A stretch of 64,000 nucleotides of DNA, taken from assembly GCF_002746455.1 (NCBI RefSeq), contig NZ_NWUW01000013.1:62001-126000 (forward strand), read 5' to 3'. The position numbers were made by a program, and so were the translations under genes. How positions within the stretch are numbered: the stretch's first letter is position 1; the number at the start of each line of letters is the position of its first letter. Source of the DNA: Bacillus fungorum (GTDB taxonomy: Bacteria > Bacillota > Bacilli > Bacillales > Bacillaceae_G). Positions 1 to 7,716 of this stretch are shown piece after piece. The notes under the pieces were generated by a model. That model saw only the letters and a program-made list of their open reading frames with translations. It had not been told where the DNA came from and did not search any database.

Positions 1-34
1 CTAAATTTGCATCTTTCTCATAATACGTTTTCAT
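1..34 (-). CDS. ilvC: Ketol-acid reductoisomerase, N-terminal fragment at window edge
   Basis: Only the first 11 codons lie in the window. They read MKTYYEKDANL from an ATG at 34 with a GAGGAG ribosome site upstream, which matches the N-terminus I know for a B. cereus-group IlvC. The enzyme converts acetolactate to dihydroxyisovalerate in valine, leucine and isoleucine synthesis. It follows ilvN by 14 bp, as expected for the last visible gene of the ilvE-ilvB-ilvN-ilvC operon. Identification rests on a short peptide plus operon context. Confidence 0.8.
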   Translation of the reverse strand, partial: MKTYYEKDANL

Positions 35-48
35 ATTCCATACACTCC

Positions 49-279
49 TCATAATTTATTTACTTGCAAAACATCAATTAATTTTTTCAACTGACTAACA
101 AGTAATGTCGCTTCATTTTCAGTACAAACTGCTGTGAGTTTCATTTCAGAAACACCATTAGTATCTCTTTCATTTAAATGTAAAGAAGAAATATAATAAC
201 CACGCCGAGCAAAAATTCCACTTATACGTAATAAGACGCTTGGCTCGTTATGAATAACGAGTGAAAAAGTATGACTCAT
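49..279 (-). CDS. ilvN: Acetolactate synthase small (regulatory) subunit, short ACT-only form
   Basis: This 76-residue protein is a single ACT domain (SHTFSLVIHNEPSVLLRISG start, then a GYYISSLHL strand). It is the regulatory partner of IlvB and in this family binds branched-chain amino acids for feedback control. Usual bacterial small subunits have about 160 residues with a second C-terminal domain, which is absent here. I chose the ATG at 279 because GAGGTGG lies just upstream; an in-frame GTG at 288 overlaps that ribosome site. The start overlaps the ilvB stop, suggesting translational coupling. Confidence 0.9.
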   Translation of the reverse strand: MSHTFSLVIHNEPSVLLRISGIFARRGYYISSLHLNERDTNGVSEMKLTAVCTENEATLLVSQLKKLIDVLQVNKL

Positions 280-1988
280 TCTTCCCACCTCTTCATAATC
301 ATTTCGTTATTTCCTTTGTGTGGCGGAACCATCGGAAATACGTTTTCACCTTCTTCTACACAAAAATCAACTACGACAGGACCTTCATGAGCAAATGCTT
401 CTAACATCACTTGTTTCGCCTCTGTTGAATTTGTCGCCCTTAATCCCTTCACTCCATAAGCTTCTGCCACTTTCACAAAATCTGGCGATCCAATTTTCGA
501 CTCTGATAAACGATTTTCATAAAACATTTCTTGCCATTGCCTTACCATCCCTAAAAATTTGTTATTTATAATAAATACTTTTACAGGGATGTTATTTTCA
601 GCAATTGTTTGTAGTTCTTGAATGTTCATTTGAAAAGAAGCATCACCTGCAATACAAATAACAAGTTCTTCTTCTTTTGCAAGCTGAGCACCAACTGCCG
701 CCGGGAAGCCAAATCCCATCGTTCCTAATCCACCAGATGTTAGAAAAGTCCGCGGGTTTTTCGCTTTATAAAAATGCGCAGCCCACATTTGATGCTGTCC
801 TACTTCTGTCGTAACAATCGCTTCACCATTCGTTAATTCACTTACTAGGCTAATAACATGCTGTGGTTTTAACTCACTTTCTTTTTGATTGTAGGAAAGA
901 GGGTATTCCGCTTTCCATTCCTCAATTTTCGTAAGCCATTCATCTGTTTGTGTACAAATCGGCATATGTAACAGCTTGTGTAACGCTTTTTTCACATCAC
1001 CAACAACCGGATATTCCACAGTTACATTTTTATGAAATTCCGAAGAATCGATATCAATATGTACCTTTTTCGAATGCGGAGAAAAGAGTTCCAATTTTCC
1101 TGTTACACGATCATCAAAGCGAACACCTAAAGCGAGTAGTAGATCACATTCTGTTACTGCCATGTTTGCAGCATACGTTCCATGCATGCCGAGCATTCCT
1201 AAAAATAACGAATCTCCCGGCGGATACGCACCCAGCCCCATTAAAGTGGAAACGACAGGAATGCGATTCTCCCTCGCAAATTTGATGAGTTCATCAGATC
1301 CACCCGAATGAATGACACCTCCTCCAATATAAAGAAGTGGGCGTTTCGCTTTTGAAATTTCTTTAGCCACCTCTCTAACCTTCATACTGTCTGGCATAGG
1401 TTCTAGTTTGTATCCTGGAATCTCAATTACTTCATTATAAAAACTTGTTACATTTTCATTTTGAACATCTTTTGGAATATCAATTAATACTGGTCCCGGC
1501 CGCCCGCTTTCGGCGATATAAAAAGCTTCTTGTACAATGCGTGATAAATGATTCACCTCACGAACTTGGTAATTATGCTTCGTTACAGGTACTGTAATTC
1601 CAACAACATCCGCTTCTTGAAACCCGTCTTTTCCGATGAGTGGTGTTGCAACTTGCCCTGTAATGACAACTAAAGGAATCGAATCCATATAAGCATCCGC
1701 TAAGCCCGTAACTAAATTTGTCGCCCCTGGGCCAGAGGTAGCAAAGACTACCCCGACCTTTCCAGAAGCTCTCGCATATCCTTCTGCCGCATGAATAGCA
1801 GCTTGTTCATGACGAGTTAAAATGTGCTTTAATCCACTTTCATATAGCGCATCATATACTGGCAAAATCGCTCCGCCCGGATATCCGAAAACAGTCGTTA
1901 CGCCTAATTTCTTTAAACATTGAATAACGTGTCCGGCACCTGTCACTTCTTCACACTGTAATTTCTCACGTGTTGTATGCTGCTTCAT
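276..1988 (-). CDS. ilvB: Acetolactate synthase large (catalytic) subunit
   Basis: This 570-residue ThDP enzyme condenses two pyruvates to acetolactate, or pyruvate with 2-ketobutyrate to acetohydroxybutyrate. The order is an N-terminal ThDP pyrimidine domain with FGYPGGAILPVYDAL and the catalytic glutamate in RHEQAAIHAAEGYARASG, a central FAD-type domain, and a C-terminal ThDP pyrophosphate domain with the GDASFQMN to NN metal motif. Length is normal. It lies 22 bp downstream of ilvE and overlaps ilvN, so it is the second gene of the operon and is under the tandem T-boxes. Confidence 0.95.
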   Translation of the reverse strand: MKQHTTREKLQCEEVTGAGHVIQCLKKLGVTTVFGYPGGAILPVYDALYESGLKHILTRHEQAAIHAAEGYARASGKVGVVFATSGPGATNLVTGLADAYMDSIPLVVITGQVATPLIGKDGFQEADVVGITVPVTKHNYQVREVNHLSRIVQEAFYIAESGRPGPVLIDIPKDVQNENVTSFYNEVIEIPGYKLEPMPDSMKVREVAKEISKAKRPLLYIGGGVIHSGGSDELIKFARENRIPVVSTLMGLGAYPPGDSLFLGMLGMHGTYAANMAVTECDLLLALGVRFDDRVTGKLELFSPHSKKVHIDIDSSEFHKNVTVEYPVVGDVKKALHKLLHMPICTQTDEWLTKIEEWKAEYPLSYNQKESELKPQHVISLVSELTNGEAIVTTEVGQHQMWAAHFYKAKNPRTFLTSGGLGTMGFGFPAAVGAQLAKEEELVICIAGDASFQMNIQELQTIAENNIPVKVFIINNKFLGMVRQWQEMFYENRLSESKIGSPDFVKVAEAYGVKGLRATNSTEAKQVMLEAFAHEGPVVVDFCVEEGENVFPMVPPHKGNNEMIMKRWEE

Positions 1989-2010
1989 TTTAATTAACTC
2001 CTCTCCCTAC

Positions 2011-2910
2011 CTACCGTAAGCTTTCCGCCAATCCTGGAACACGTACTCCTCTTTCTCTCGTTAACTTTTTAAATTCCTCTGTCAATTGTTTCGTTACACT
2101 TCCTGGTTTCCCATCTCCAATTTCTCTTGAATCAACTTTTACAACTGGAATTAATTCTGCTGCCGTTCCTGTTAAAAATACTTCATCTGCTACATATACA
2201 TCATGGCGAGTAAATGGCCTTTCCTCACACGGAATATTAAGTCGCTCACATAGCTCGATAACACTATTTCTCGTAATACCTTCTAGCGCTCCTAAATAAG
2301 AAGGAGGTGTTAACACCTTTCCATCTTTTACAACAAAAACATTATCTCCAGAACCTTCACAAACATACCCTTGTTGATTTAGCATAAGGGCCTCTAGCAC
2401 TCCTGCTTGTGCCGCTTCTATTTTTACAAGGACGTTATTTAAGTAGTTCATTGACTTAATGCGTGGATCTAATGCATCTGGCGTGTTACGTCTTGATGCA
2501 ACAGATACAACGCTTAATCCATTATCGTAAAATTCCTGCGGGAATAACTTTAATTGTTCTGCAATGATAATAACGCTCGATTTCACACAACTTCTCGGAT
2601 CAAGTCCTAAGTCACCTTTTCCTCTTGAAACAATTAAGCGAATGTAGGAATCAGCATACTCATTTTTTCGAAGTGTCTGTAAAACTGCTTCTTCCATTTC
2701 TTCAACCGTCAGCGGGATTGTAAGTAAAATAGATTTTGCCGATTCATATAATCGTTTTACATGTTCTTTTAAACAAAATACATTTCCACCGTAACTACGA
2801 ATCCCTTCAAATACACCGTCTCCGTATAAAAAACCGTGATCATATACTGAAACAACTGCCTTTTCTTTTTCTACAAATTCCCCATTCATATAAATGTACT
2901 GATTTCCCAT
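2011..2910 (-). CDS. ilvE: Branched-chain amino acid aminotransferase
   Basis: This 299-residue fold-type IV PLP aminotransferase performs the last step of isoleucine, valine and leucine synthesis using glutamate. Visible signatures are YDHGFLYGDGVFEGIRSYGG near residues 23-42, the PLP lysine in DPRIKSMNYLNNVL, and the C-terminal GTAAELIPV. Length is typical. It is the first gene after the tandem T-box leader, with GAGGAGCG before the ATG. Family members also include D-amino acid aminotransferases, but the operon context settles the assignment. Confidence 0.93.
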   Translation of the reverse strand: MGNQYIYMNGEFVEKEKAVVSVYDHGFLYGDGVFEGIRSYGGNVFCLKEHVKRLYESAKSILLTIPLTVEEMEEAVLQTLRKNEYADSYIRLIVSRGKGDLGLDPRSCVKSSVIIIAEQLKLFPQEFYDNGLSVVSVASRRNTPDALDPRIKSMNYLNNVLVKIEAAQAGVLEALMLNQQGYVCEGSGDNVFVVKDGKVLTPPSYLGALEGITRNSVIELCERLNIPCEERPFTRHDVYVADEVFLTGTAAELIPVVKVDSREIGDGKPGSVTKQLTEEFKKLTRERGVRVPGLAESLR

Positions 2911-2957
2911 CTCACATCGCTCCTCTTTTTCTCTCTATTTTTGCAATCTATTTCTAT

Positions 2958-3035
2958 ATCGATTGCTGAGATGAGTATTTTAACAGAATATTCAGTATAT
3001 AAATTTTTAAAATATACTCGTCTCAACAATCGATT
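2958..3035 (-). promoter_or_regulatory. Extra terminator-complementary strand between T-box 2 and ilvE
   Basis: In RNA sense the 18 nt at 3018-3035, which are the 3' arm of the second T-box terminator, pair with the upstream T-box strand. They can also pair with 2958-2975 downstream, where 16 of 18 positions are Watson-Crick and the other two allow G-U. The downstream strand is therefore a second possible partner placed just before ilvE. It could be the relic of a third T-box unit or a competing fold. Only the complementarity is seen; function is inferred. Confidence 0.45.
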
Positions 3036-3300
3036 ACTTACATACTTGTAGCAATCCATTACTGAGACGAGGGAATCGCGGTACCACTCAGCTTCCTTAT
3101 ACTTCTCACGAAATATAAGCTCTGCAAGTCCAATTAGACTTTTGTTTTTCTATCGGAAACAACTCCGCTACTTTTTACTAGTTTCAAAAGTAGTACTCCA
3201 AGGTGATTTTCAAAGACTCGATTGTTACCACCCTCACAGCCTTGGGGCAGCTCTCTGAAACAATGCCTATCATTTACTCTCCTCTTCTACGCATTCTCTT
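2985..3300 (-). promoter_or_regulatory. T-box riboswitch 2 (isoleucine), gene-proximal
   Basis: The minus strand carries the T-box signature GTGGTACCGCG near 3080, the stem I motif AGAGAGCTG near 3250, and a specifier region GAAAATCACC. Aligned with the other T-boxes in this window, the codon is AUC (3205-3207), isoleucine. The terminator stem CTCGTCTCA...TGAGACGAG is followed by a weak U tract (TATATTTT). The RNA senses uncharged tRNA-Ile and should antiterminate into ilvE. Confidence 0.9.
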
Positions 3301-3317
3301 ATTCTATTTTTTAAAAT

Positions 3318-3612
3318 AAAAACTCTCGCCTCAGCAATCAACTACTACAATTTAGTAGCTTTGATTGCTGAGGCGAGAGTTTCGCGGTACCACTCAGCTT
3401 CCTTATATTTCTCGCGAAATATAAGCTCTGTAGGTCCAATTAGACCCCCGTCCTTTTACCGGAGACGATGCCGCCGCCCTCTACTCAGTTTCCCTTTCGC
3501 AAGCGATGCTCTGAGGTGATTTTCAATGATTCGATTGTTACTACTCTCACAGCCTTGGAGCAGCTCTCTGAAACGATCATAATCATCTACTTTCCTCTTC
3601 TTTGCATATACA
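3318..3612 (-). promoter_or_regulatory. T-box riboswitch 1 (isoleucine), promoter-proximal
   Basis: This is a complete second T-box just upstream of the first. It has AGAGAGCTG near 3565, specifier GAAA-ATC-ACC with AUC at 3518-3520, T-box GTGGTACCGCG near 3390, and a strong terminator hairpin (arms ACTCTCGCCTCAGCAATCAA and its complement, 3318-3385) with a U-rich tail. Both T-boxes read the same codon, so ilv expression appears to need two successive antitermination events on uncharged tRNA-Ile. Confidence 0.92.
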
Positions 3613-3659
3613 ACATATAAAGTTCGAAAATTCTTAATTAACTTTCATTTGTTAAACGT

Positions 3660-3689
3660 ATTATAGGACGTTGTTCTTTTCATTGTCAA
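3660..3689 (-). promoter_or_regulatory. Sigma-A promoter of the ilv operon
   Basis: TTGACA (3684-3689) and TATAAT (3660-3665) are perfect consensus boxes with an 18-nt spacer, about 50 bp upstream of the first T-box. Confidence 0.85.
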
Positions 3690-3804
3690 TATATTTTCAG
3701 AATTTATTTTTAATAATACATATATTTTCGAATCTTTTTTATTGCGCAATAAAACTTTTTGTATAATACTATATAAAACATATACATTTAGGAGGATTAC
3801 AGTA

Positions 3805-4341
3805 ATGTCTGAAAAAACATACGAACTCGCAACCTTCGCAGGCGGTTGCTTTTGGTGCATGGTAAAGCCATTTGATGAACTACCTGGAATTCATAAAGTA
3901 CTTTCTGGCTATGCAGGTGGTCATGTAGAAAACCCAACATATGAACAAGTAAAAGCTGGAACATCAGGACATTTAGAAGTTGTACAAATCACATTCGACC
4001 CTTCTATTTTTCCATATGAAAAATTACTAGATTTATATTGGCCACAAATCGATCCAACTGATGATGGCGGACAATTTTTTGACCGTGGTCCATCTTATCG
4101 CACTGCTATTTTTTATCATACTGAAACGCAAAAAGAGCTTGCTGAAAAATCAAAACAAGCTCTTGCAGAAAGCGGTATGTTTAAAGAGCCAATCGTAACT
4201 GAAATTCGCCCGGCTGCACCTTTTTATGAAGCAGAGGAATACCATCAACATTTCTATAAAAAGAACCCAGAGAAATATGCTACTGAGCAAAAAGAATCTG
4301 GCCGTGAAGACTTTATAAAAGAAAATTGGCAAAAGAAATAA
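3805..4341 (+). CDS. msrA: Peptide methionine-S-sulfoxide reductase A
   Basis: This 178-residue protein has the MsrA active site GCFWC near residue 13 ([20 protein letters not shown]), followed by [15 protein letters not shown] and the [11 protein letters not shown]-terminal region. It reduces the S-epimer of methionine sulfoxide in oxidised proteins. The ATG at 3805 is preceded by GGAGG; a longer frame from 3742 has no ribosome site and adds non-homologous residues. No MsrB domain is fused. It is transcribed divergently from the ilv promoter and ends in a clear terminator. Confidence 0.93.
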   Translation: MSEKTYELATFAGGCFWCMVKPFDELPGIHKVLSGYAGGHVENPTYEQVKAGTSGHLEVVQITFDPSIFPYEKLLDLYWPQIDPTDDGGQFFDRGPSYRTAIFYHTETQKELAEKSKQALAESGMFKEPIVTEIRPAAPFYEAEEYHQHFYKKNPEKYATEQKESGREDFIKENWQKK

Positions 4342-4344
4342 TAA

Positions 4345-4378
4345 AAACGCATCGTGCTTTTTAGTACGATGCGTTTTT
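4345..4378. terminator. Intrinsic terminator after msrA
   Basis: The stem ACGCATCGT...ACGATGCGT with a short loop is followed by a T run on the plus strand. It sits between msrA and the convergent small ORF, so it may act both ways. Confidence 0.85.
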
Positions 4379-4472
4379 ATTTTTGGTAAAAGTGCCATAC
4401 AATGATGAGAACAACCGCTGTTAATACCCAAAGCGCTATTTCATTTTTCACTCTACTCTTTTTCTTAGTCAT
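4377..4472 (-). CDS. 31-residue single-pass membrane peptide
   Basis: A short frame starts at ATG 4472 behind a strong GGAGGAG ribosome site and ends at 4377. The peptide has a basic N-terminus (MTKKKSRVKNE), one hydrophobic helix (IALWVLTAVVLIIVW) and a short HFYQK tail, a typical small membrane protein layout with the N-terminus probably inside. I recognise no family. Its stop overlaps the msrA terminator. The neighbouring 66-residue membrane protein lies just upstream on the same strand and the two may be co-transcribed. Confidence 0.6.
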   Translation of the reverse strand: MTKKKSRVKNEIALWVLTAVVLIIVWHFYQK

Positions 4473-4503
4473 TTCATCTCCTCCTAGTAGCAATTAAACA
4501 TAG

Positions 4504-4704
4504 TCAAGACTTCCGTTGTTTAATTGTCCACTTAATAAAAGTAAATAAATCCTTATATATTCTTAAAATAACGCCACCTATTATTCCGATTGCAATTGAA
4601 ATTACTAACATCTGTCCAAAATTAAGAGAAGTTGTGTATGTTATATAGAGAACGATACACACAAGTGAAAGGTCCGGTAAAAAAAGTAAAAACCTTTTAA
4701 ACAT
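4504..4704 (-). CDS. Small two-helix membrane protein, unknown function
   Basis: This 66-residue protein has two hydrophobic segments (residues about 4-25 and 30-50), a GIIGGVILRIYKD turn and a basic tail TIKQRKS. I do not recognise a family. It lies 31 bp upstream of the 31-residue membrane peptide on the same strand. Confidence 0.55.
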   Translation of the reverse strand: MFKRFLLFLPDLSLVCIVLYITYTTSLNFGQMLVISIAIGIIGGVILRIYKDLFTFIKWTIKQRKS

Positions 4705-4965
4705 TTCTTCAGCTCTCCTATGCTTTATTTATCTCTTCTACTGTAGCTTTGAAATAAAGCTTGTTCAAAAATTCCATTCAGACACTCATTTTACGGAAAA
4801 AGAATAAGAATCCCTTTTTAAAAAGGAATTCTTATTCAACAGATGTAAGTTTGATTATTTTCTACACATCCTATTCCATAATTACTCCTAAAATAAAATA
4901 TTATTACTAGTGATTTATTGTAAAGCAACCATTTTCATTCCACATCAACAAATCGTTATTAAAAA
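4705..4965. other. Intergenic gap with a 36-bp palindrome
   Basis: The only structure seen is an inverted repeat at 4802-4837. The outer arms GAATAAGAAT and ATTCTTATTC enclose CCTTTTTAAAAAGG with single unpaired bases between. It could act as a bidirectional terminator, though the T runs lie inside the stem. No gene is visible. Confidence 0.5.
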
Positions 4966-5151
4966 CTAATTACCGGGCAATCGGATGTTGTGCCAACTAC
5001 TTACATTGCATTGACCGTATGTATTATCACCTACTGCCACAACGGTGCCATCTGATTTAAGAGCTACGGTATGACCACGACCCGCCGCTATCGTATTTTT
5101 AGGCCACCGTTTCACTTTTAACACCGCTTCTTTCGGTGAAATGTAAGTCAT
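4966..5151 (-). pseudogene. Truncated RCC1-repeat protein
   Basis: This 61-residue frame has a strong ribosome site (GGAGGTAAAAC-ATG). After a short leader it shows one RCC1 blade, AAGRGHTVALKSDGTVVAVG followed by DNTYGQCNVSSWHNI, then ends abruptly at RLPGN. Family proteins in Bacillus carry many such repeats, so this is probably the 5' remnant of a longer beta-propeller gene. It may still be translated as a short peptide. No downstream repeat was found in the following 250 bp. Confidence 0.6.
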
Positions 5152-5239
5152 GTTTTACCTCCTTGCATATAAGCAACTATATCTAAATAAATGTTTTTAT
5201 CAAATTTCATTATGCAGCCCATTATTACTTTTTCAAAAA

Positions 5240-5272
5240 ATAAAAACCTCCAGTTTAAGCACTAGAGGTCTT
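5240..5272 (-). terminator. Terminator after the EF-G-binding protein gene
   Basis: On the minus strand ACCTCTAG...CTGGAGGT forms a stem followed by TTTTTATTTTTT. Confidence 0.75.
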
Positions 5273-5277
5273 CCATT

Positions 5278-5919
5278 TTATTTCTTTAATCTCTCAATAA
5301 AATCCTGCAATTTATCAAGTGATTTCATATTCTGATTACAAGCTATACCGTCTTTACAAATATAGTTCCCTTTTTTAACGAAAGTACCTGGTACATCACC
5401 TTTAATTTCAACTAAAAACATCCCAACTTCTTCATGTCCATGACATAATGAACAAATACTTTTTTTATTTAAACTTTGGAACGTTCCTTGCAAACCAACA
5501 AACTTATTTTTATCATTTTTCGCTATAATAAATTTCCTGCTTGATCCTTTATCAATCCAGCTTAAATAGGATATTTCTTTCATGTCCATTTCTTCCATAT
5601 CAGGCAGTTTTAATTTTTTCGCTTTAGGAAATAATTTTTTTAACGTTTGTGCTGTAACCTCCTGAAACGGAATGACATACGGATTTATTTTCATTAAGAA
5701 CGATTCTGCGTCTTCTCTATTTTGAACTGTTAATACCGTATCGATTAACGCTTTCTGTTCATCCGTTAAATTCTCAAATACATGTATTATCTTTTCAATC
5801 GCTAGTGATTTTAACGCTTGAATTACACCTCTATCATTTGCCGTTGCGTGCCCATTTGCTAAAATATAAGCTTGTGATTTTATAAAATTATATTGATCAC
5901 TTCTAATAAAAGCTTCCAT
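5278..5919 (-). CDS. Elongation factor G-binding protein, FusB/FusC type
   Basis: This 213-residue protein has the two-domain FusB-family layout: an N-terminal helical bundle (MEAFIRSDQYNFIKSQAYIL) and a C-terminal treble-clef zinc domain with CSLCHGH (about residues 155-161) and YICKDGIACNQN (about 187-198). FusB-type proteins bind EF-G and release it from ribosomes stalled by fusidic acid. Chromosomal homologues in bacilli are often labelled fibronectin-binding. I chose the ATG at 5919 because GGAGTG precedes it; a TTG at 5937 lacks a site. Resistance activity is not proven by sequence. Confidence 0.82.
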   Translation of the reverse strand: MEAFIRSDQYNFIKSQAYILANGHATANDRGVIQALKSLAIEKIIHVFENLTDEQKALIDTVLTVQNREDAESFLMKINPYVIPFQEVTAQTLKKLFPKAKKLKLPDMEEMDMKEISYLSWIDKGSSRKFIIAKNDKNKFVGLQGTFQSLNKKSICSLCHGHEEVGMFLVEIKGDVPGTFVKKGNYICKDGIACNQNMKSLDKLQDFIERLKK

Positions 5920-6029
5920 CTTTATCACTCCATACAAATTGTTGATCTAGTCTTATTGTATACAATGATTCAGCTTTTTGATATGTAAAAGATAACTTAG
6001 AAAAGAATATTACATACATCGATTATATT

Positions 6030-6716
6030 CTATCGCTTCATTTCCTGACAAAAGAAACCATCATCTGTTTTCCATTCTGCATATAATACGTCTTCAAATT
6101 TAGTAATCCCTTTTTGCTTAATTTGCTTATACAACCACCCTTCATCAAAGCCCGCTTCCCTCAAATTATCCTTAACTACTTTTCCATCACTAATTAATGA
6201 AATTGGTAAGTATACAGGCTTATGTTTTAAACTTAAATCATTTATAGTAGGAGATTCGTATTTACTTTTTTTCAAAACGCTTATGTTCCCATTAGGTTCC
6301 AAAATCATATATTCAACTTCTCGGATTGAAAATATATCTTTTTGTTGCCTAAGCATTTGTTGTAATTGGTTAATGTCCAAATGATTTACACTTAATTGTT
6401 CACGATCAATCTTTCCATTACGGATAATAATAGAAGGATACCCTTCAAAAAACCTTCTTGTTCCTCTTATTTTTTGCGTTATCACTTCTATAGAATAAAT
6501 TAAAATTACCCATACAAATACTGAATATAAAATAGACCACACTTTAATTTTAGGATCATATATTGAATTTCCAACAAGCTCACCAAGAACGATAGCAGAA
6601 ATAAAATCAAATGGCGTGAGCTGAGATATTTGTGTTTTCCCTAATATTTTCGTAGCAATTAATAGAACAAAGAAACCAATTAAAAGCTCTATCGTTATTT
6701 GTCCAATATGATTCAT
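6030..6716 (-). CDS. DUF421 / YetF-family membrane protein
   Basis: This 228-residue protein has three N-terminal helices (LLIGFFVLLIATKILGKTQI, then FISAIVLGELVGNSIYDP and a VFVWVILIYSIEVITQ helix) followed by two soluble DUF421-type repeats (GYPSIIIRNGKIDREQL; YLPISLISDGKVVKDNL). These match the YetF/YdfS/YkjA group. Members occur in spore-forming bacilli and some are forespore-expressed, but the molecular role is not settled. Single gene, upstream of and unlinked to the FusB-like gene. Confidence 0.82.
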   Translation of the reverse strand: MNHIGQITIELLIGFFVLLIATKILGKTQISQLTPFDFISAIVLGELVGNSIYDPKIKVWSILYSVFVWVILIYSIEVITQKIRGTRRFFEGYPSIIIRNGKIDREQLSVNHLDINQLQQMLRQQKDIFSIREVEYMILEPNGNISVLKKSKYESPTINDLSLKHKPVYLPISLISDGKVVKDNLREAGFDEGWLYKQIKQKGITKFEDVLYAEWKTDDGFFCQEMKR

Positions 6717-6825
6717 AGATGCTCACCTTTCTGCCTTTCACTCAAATGCTATGTAGCCTATTTAGTAAAAAAACGGCACAATATTGCTATTATCATGCCC
6801 ATTCATACCCAATAGATACAAAGCA

Positions 6826-6867
6826 AAAAGAGTCTAGTTCAATTGAATAATTGAACTAGACTCTTTT
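6826..6867 (-). terminator. Terminator of the CD3324-like gene
   Basis: AAGAGTCTAGTTCAATTATT and its complement form a near-perfect hairpin with flanking A and T runs, so it may act in both directions. Confidence 0.85.
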
Positions 6868-6871
6868 ATTT

Positions 6872-7135
6872 TCATTTAGAGTACACAATCTTTTTAATCG
6901 TTTCTCCGGAAAGAAAATATTCTTCTGCAAGTTGATGAATGGAAATTCCGCTTTTAAACGCTTCTTTAATAGCTTTGTTTCTTTCATCTAATTGTTTTCT
7001 TCCTCCAGATCGTGTCCCCCATTTATAATGTTTCGTTTCTTGTTTTGGAATGTAAATTGTTTCACCTTGTATATACTTTTGAATTTCAGTAATTAAACTT
7101 TCTGGTAAAACTGCCGCAGCTTTTACGTATTTCAT
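6872..7135 (-). CDS. CD3324-like small DNA-binding protein (Mor-type HTH)
   Basis: This 87-residue protein opens MKYVKAAAVLPESLITEIQK, has the conserved tract ETKHYKWGTRSGGRKQLDER, and ends in a helix-turn-helix (ISIHQLAEEYFLSGETIKKI). The pattern fits the CD3324/Mor transcription-activator-like family common in Firmicutes. The role is probably DNA binding, with unknown targets. It stands alone with its own terminator. Family assignment is from memory of the motif. Confidence 0.7.
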   Translation of the reverse strand: MKYVKAAAVLPESLITEIQKYIQGETIYIPKQETKHYKWGTRSGGRKQLDERNKAIKEAFKSGISIHQLAEEYFLSGETIKKIVYSK

Positions 7136-7234
7136 TTCTGCTCGCCCCTTATTTTTTATGGTTCATTTCAATAAGGTGCAAAGCCAAATATAAAAAATGA
7201 TACGAGCTCATGTAGGCGATTGTATATTACTTGT

Positions 7235-7318
7235 CTACCTCACGCAAAGTATCGCCATTTCCATACTTGGCTTTGCATGAGACGTTGCAGTGTCTGGCAA
7301 TTGAATTATAATCGCCAT
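7235..7318 (-). CDS. Possible 27-codon ORF or decayed gene start
   Basis: ATG at 7318 follows a very good AGGAGGTG site, giving 27 codons. In the +1 frame the same DNA reads YGNGDTLREVDK, so this could be a frameshifted older gene. I do not recognise either frame. Confidence 0.3.
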   Translation of the reverse strand: MAIIIQLPDTATSHAKPSMEMAILCVR

Positions 7319-7461
7319 ATAAACACCTCCTAATATACCTTTTGTATTTTATTATATGATAAATTCCTTCCCCTTGCATCCACATCCTTTTTAAAGTATG
7401 AAATTACTTAGTTTGATATAATACTTTTTAGTCTAATCAAAAAGTATAGTGAGGTTGCATT

Positions 7462-7716
7462 ATGAAAAAGAAAATAATCATTATAATCGTTACATTATTC
7501 ATTATTACTGTAGCGTTATTCGGAACGTATAAATTGATGAACGCAAGAAGCTTTCAATTATTTAGAGATTTAACAAATCGCGTAGAAACAAATGAAAAAG
7601 TGGTTGCTTTAACTTTTGATGACGGTCCCACGAACAATGTAAAACAAATATTACCACTACTAGATAAATACAATGCGAAAGCTACTTTCTTTTTAAATAA
7701 TGCCAAGTACATTTAA
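7462..7716 (+). pseudogene. Polysaccharide deacetylase, 3'-truncated
   Basis: The 84-residue frame has an N-terminal membrane anchor (IIIIIVTLFIITVALFGTYK) and the start of a NodB deacetylase domain with the metal-binding motif VVALTFDDGPT and the following [10 protein letters not shown]. It then stops, whereas intact family members continue for about 150 residues with an H-x3-H motif that is absent here. The last 24 bp overlap the 3' end of the convergent symporter gene, so a deletion probably joined the two loci. Its ribosome site GAGGTTGC is weak. Confidence 0.85.

Noticed and set aside
3742..3804. 21-residue N-terminal extension of msrA
   Set aside because: The GGAGG site is directly before the ATG at 3805 and the extension is not like MsrA proteins.
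7235..7318. LysM-like GDTLREV sequence in the alternative frame
   Set aside because: Too short and lacking other LysM residues to call a domain.
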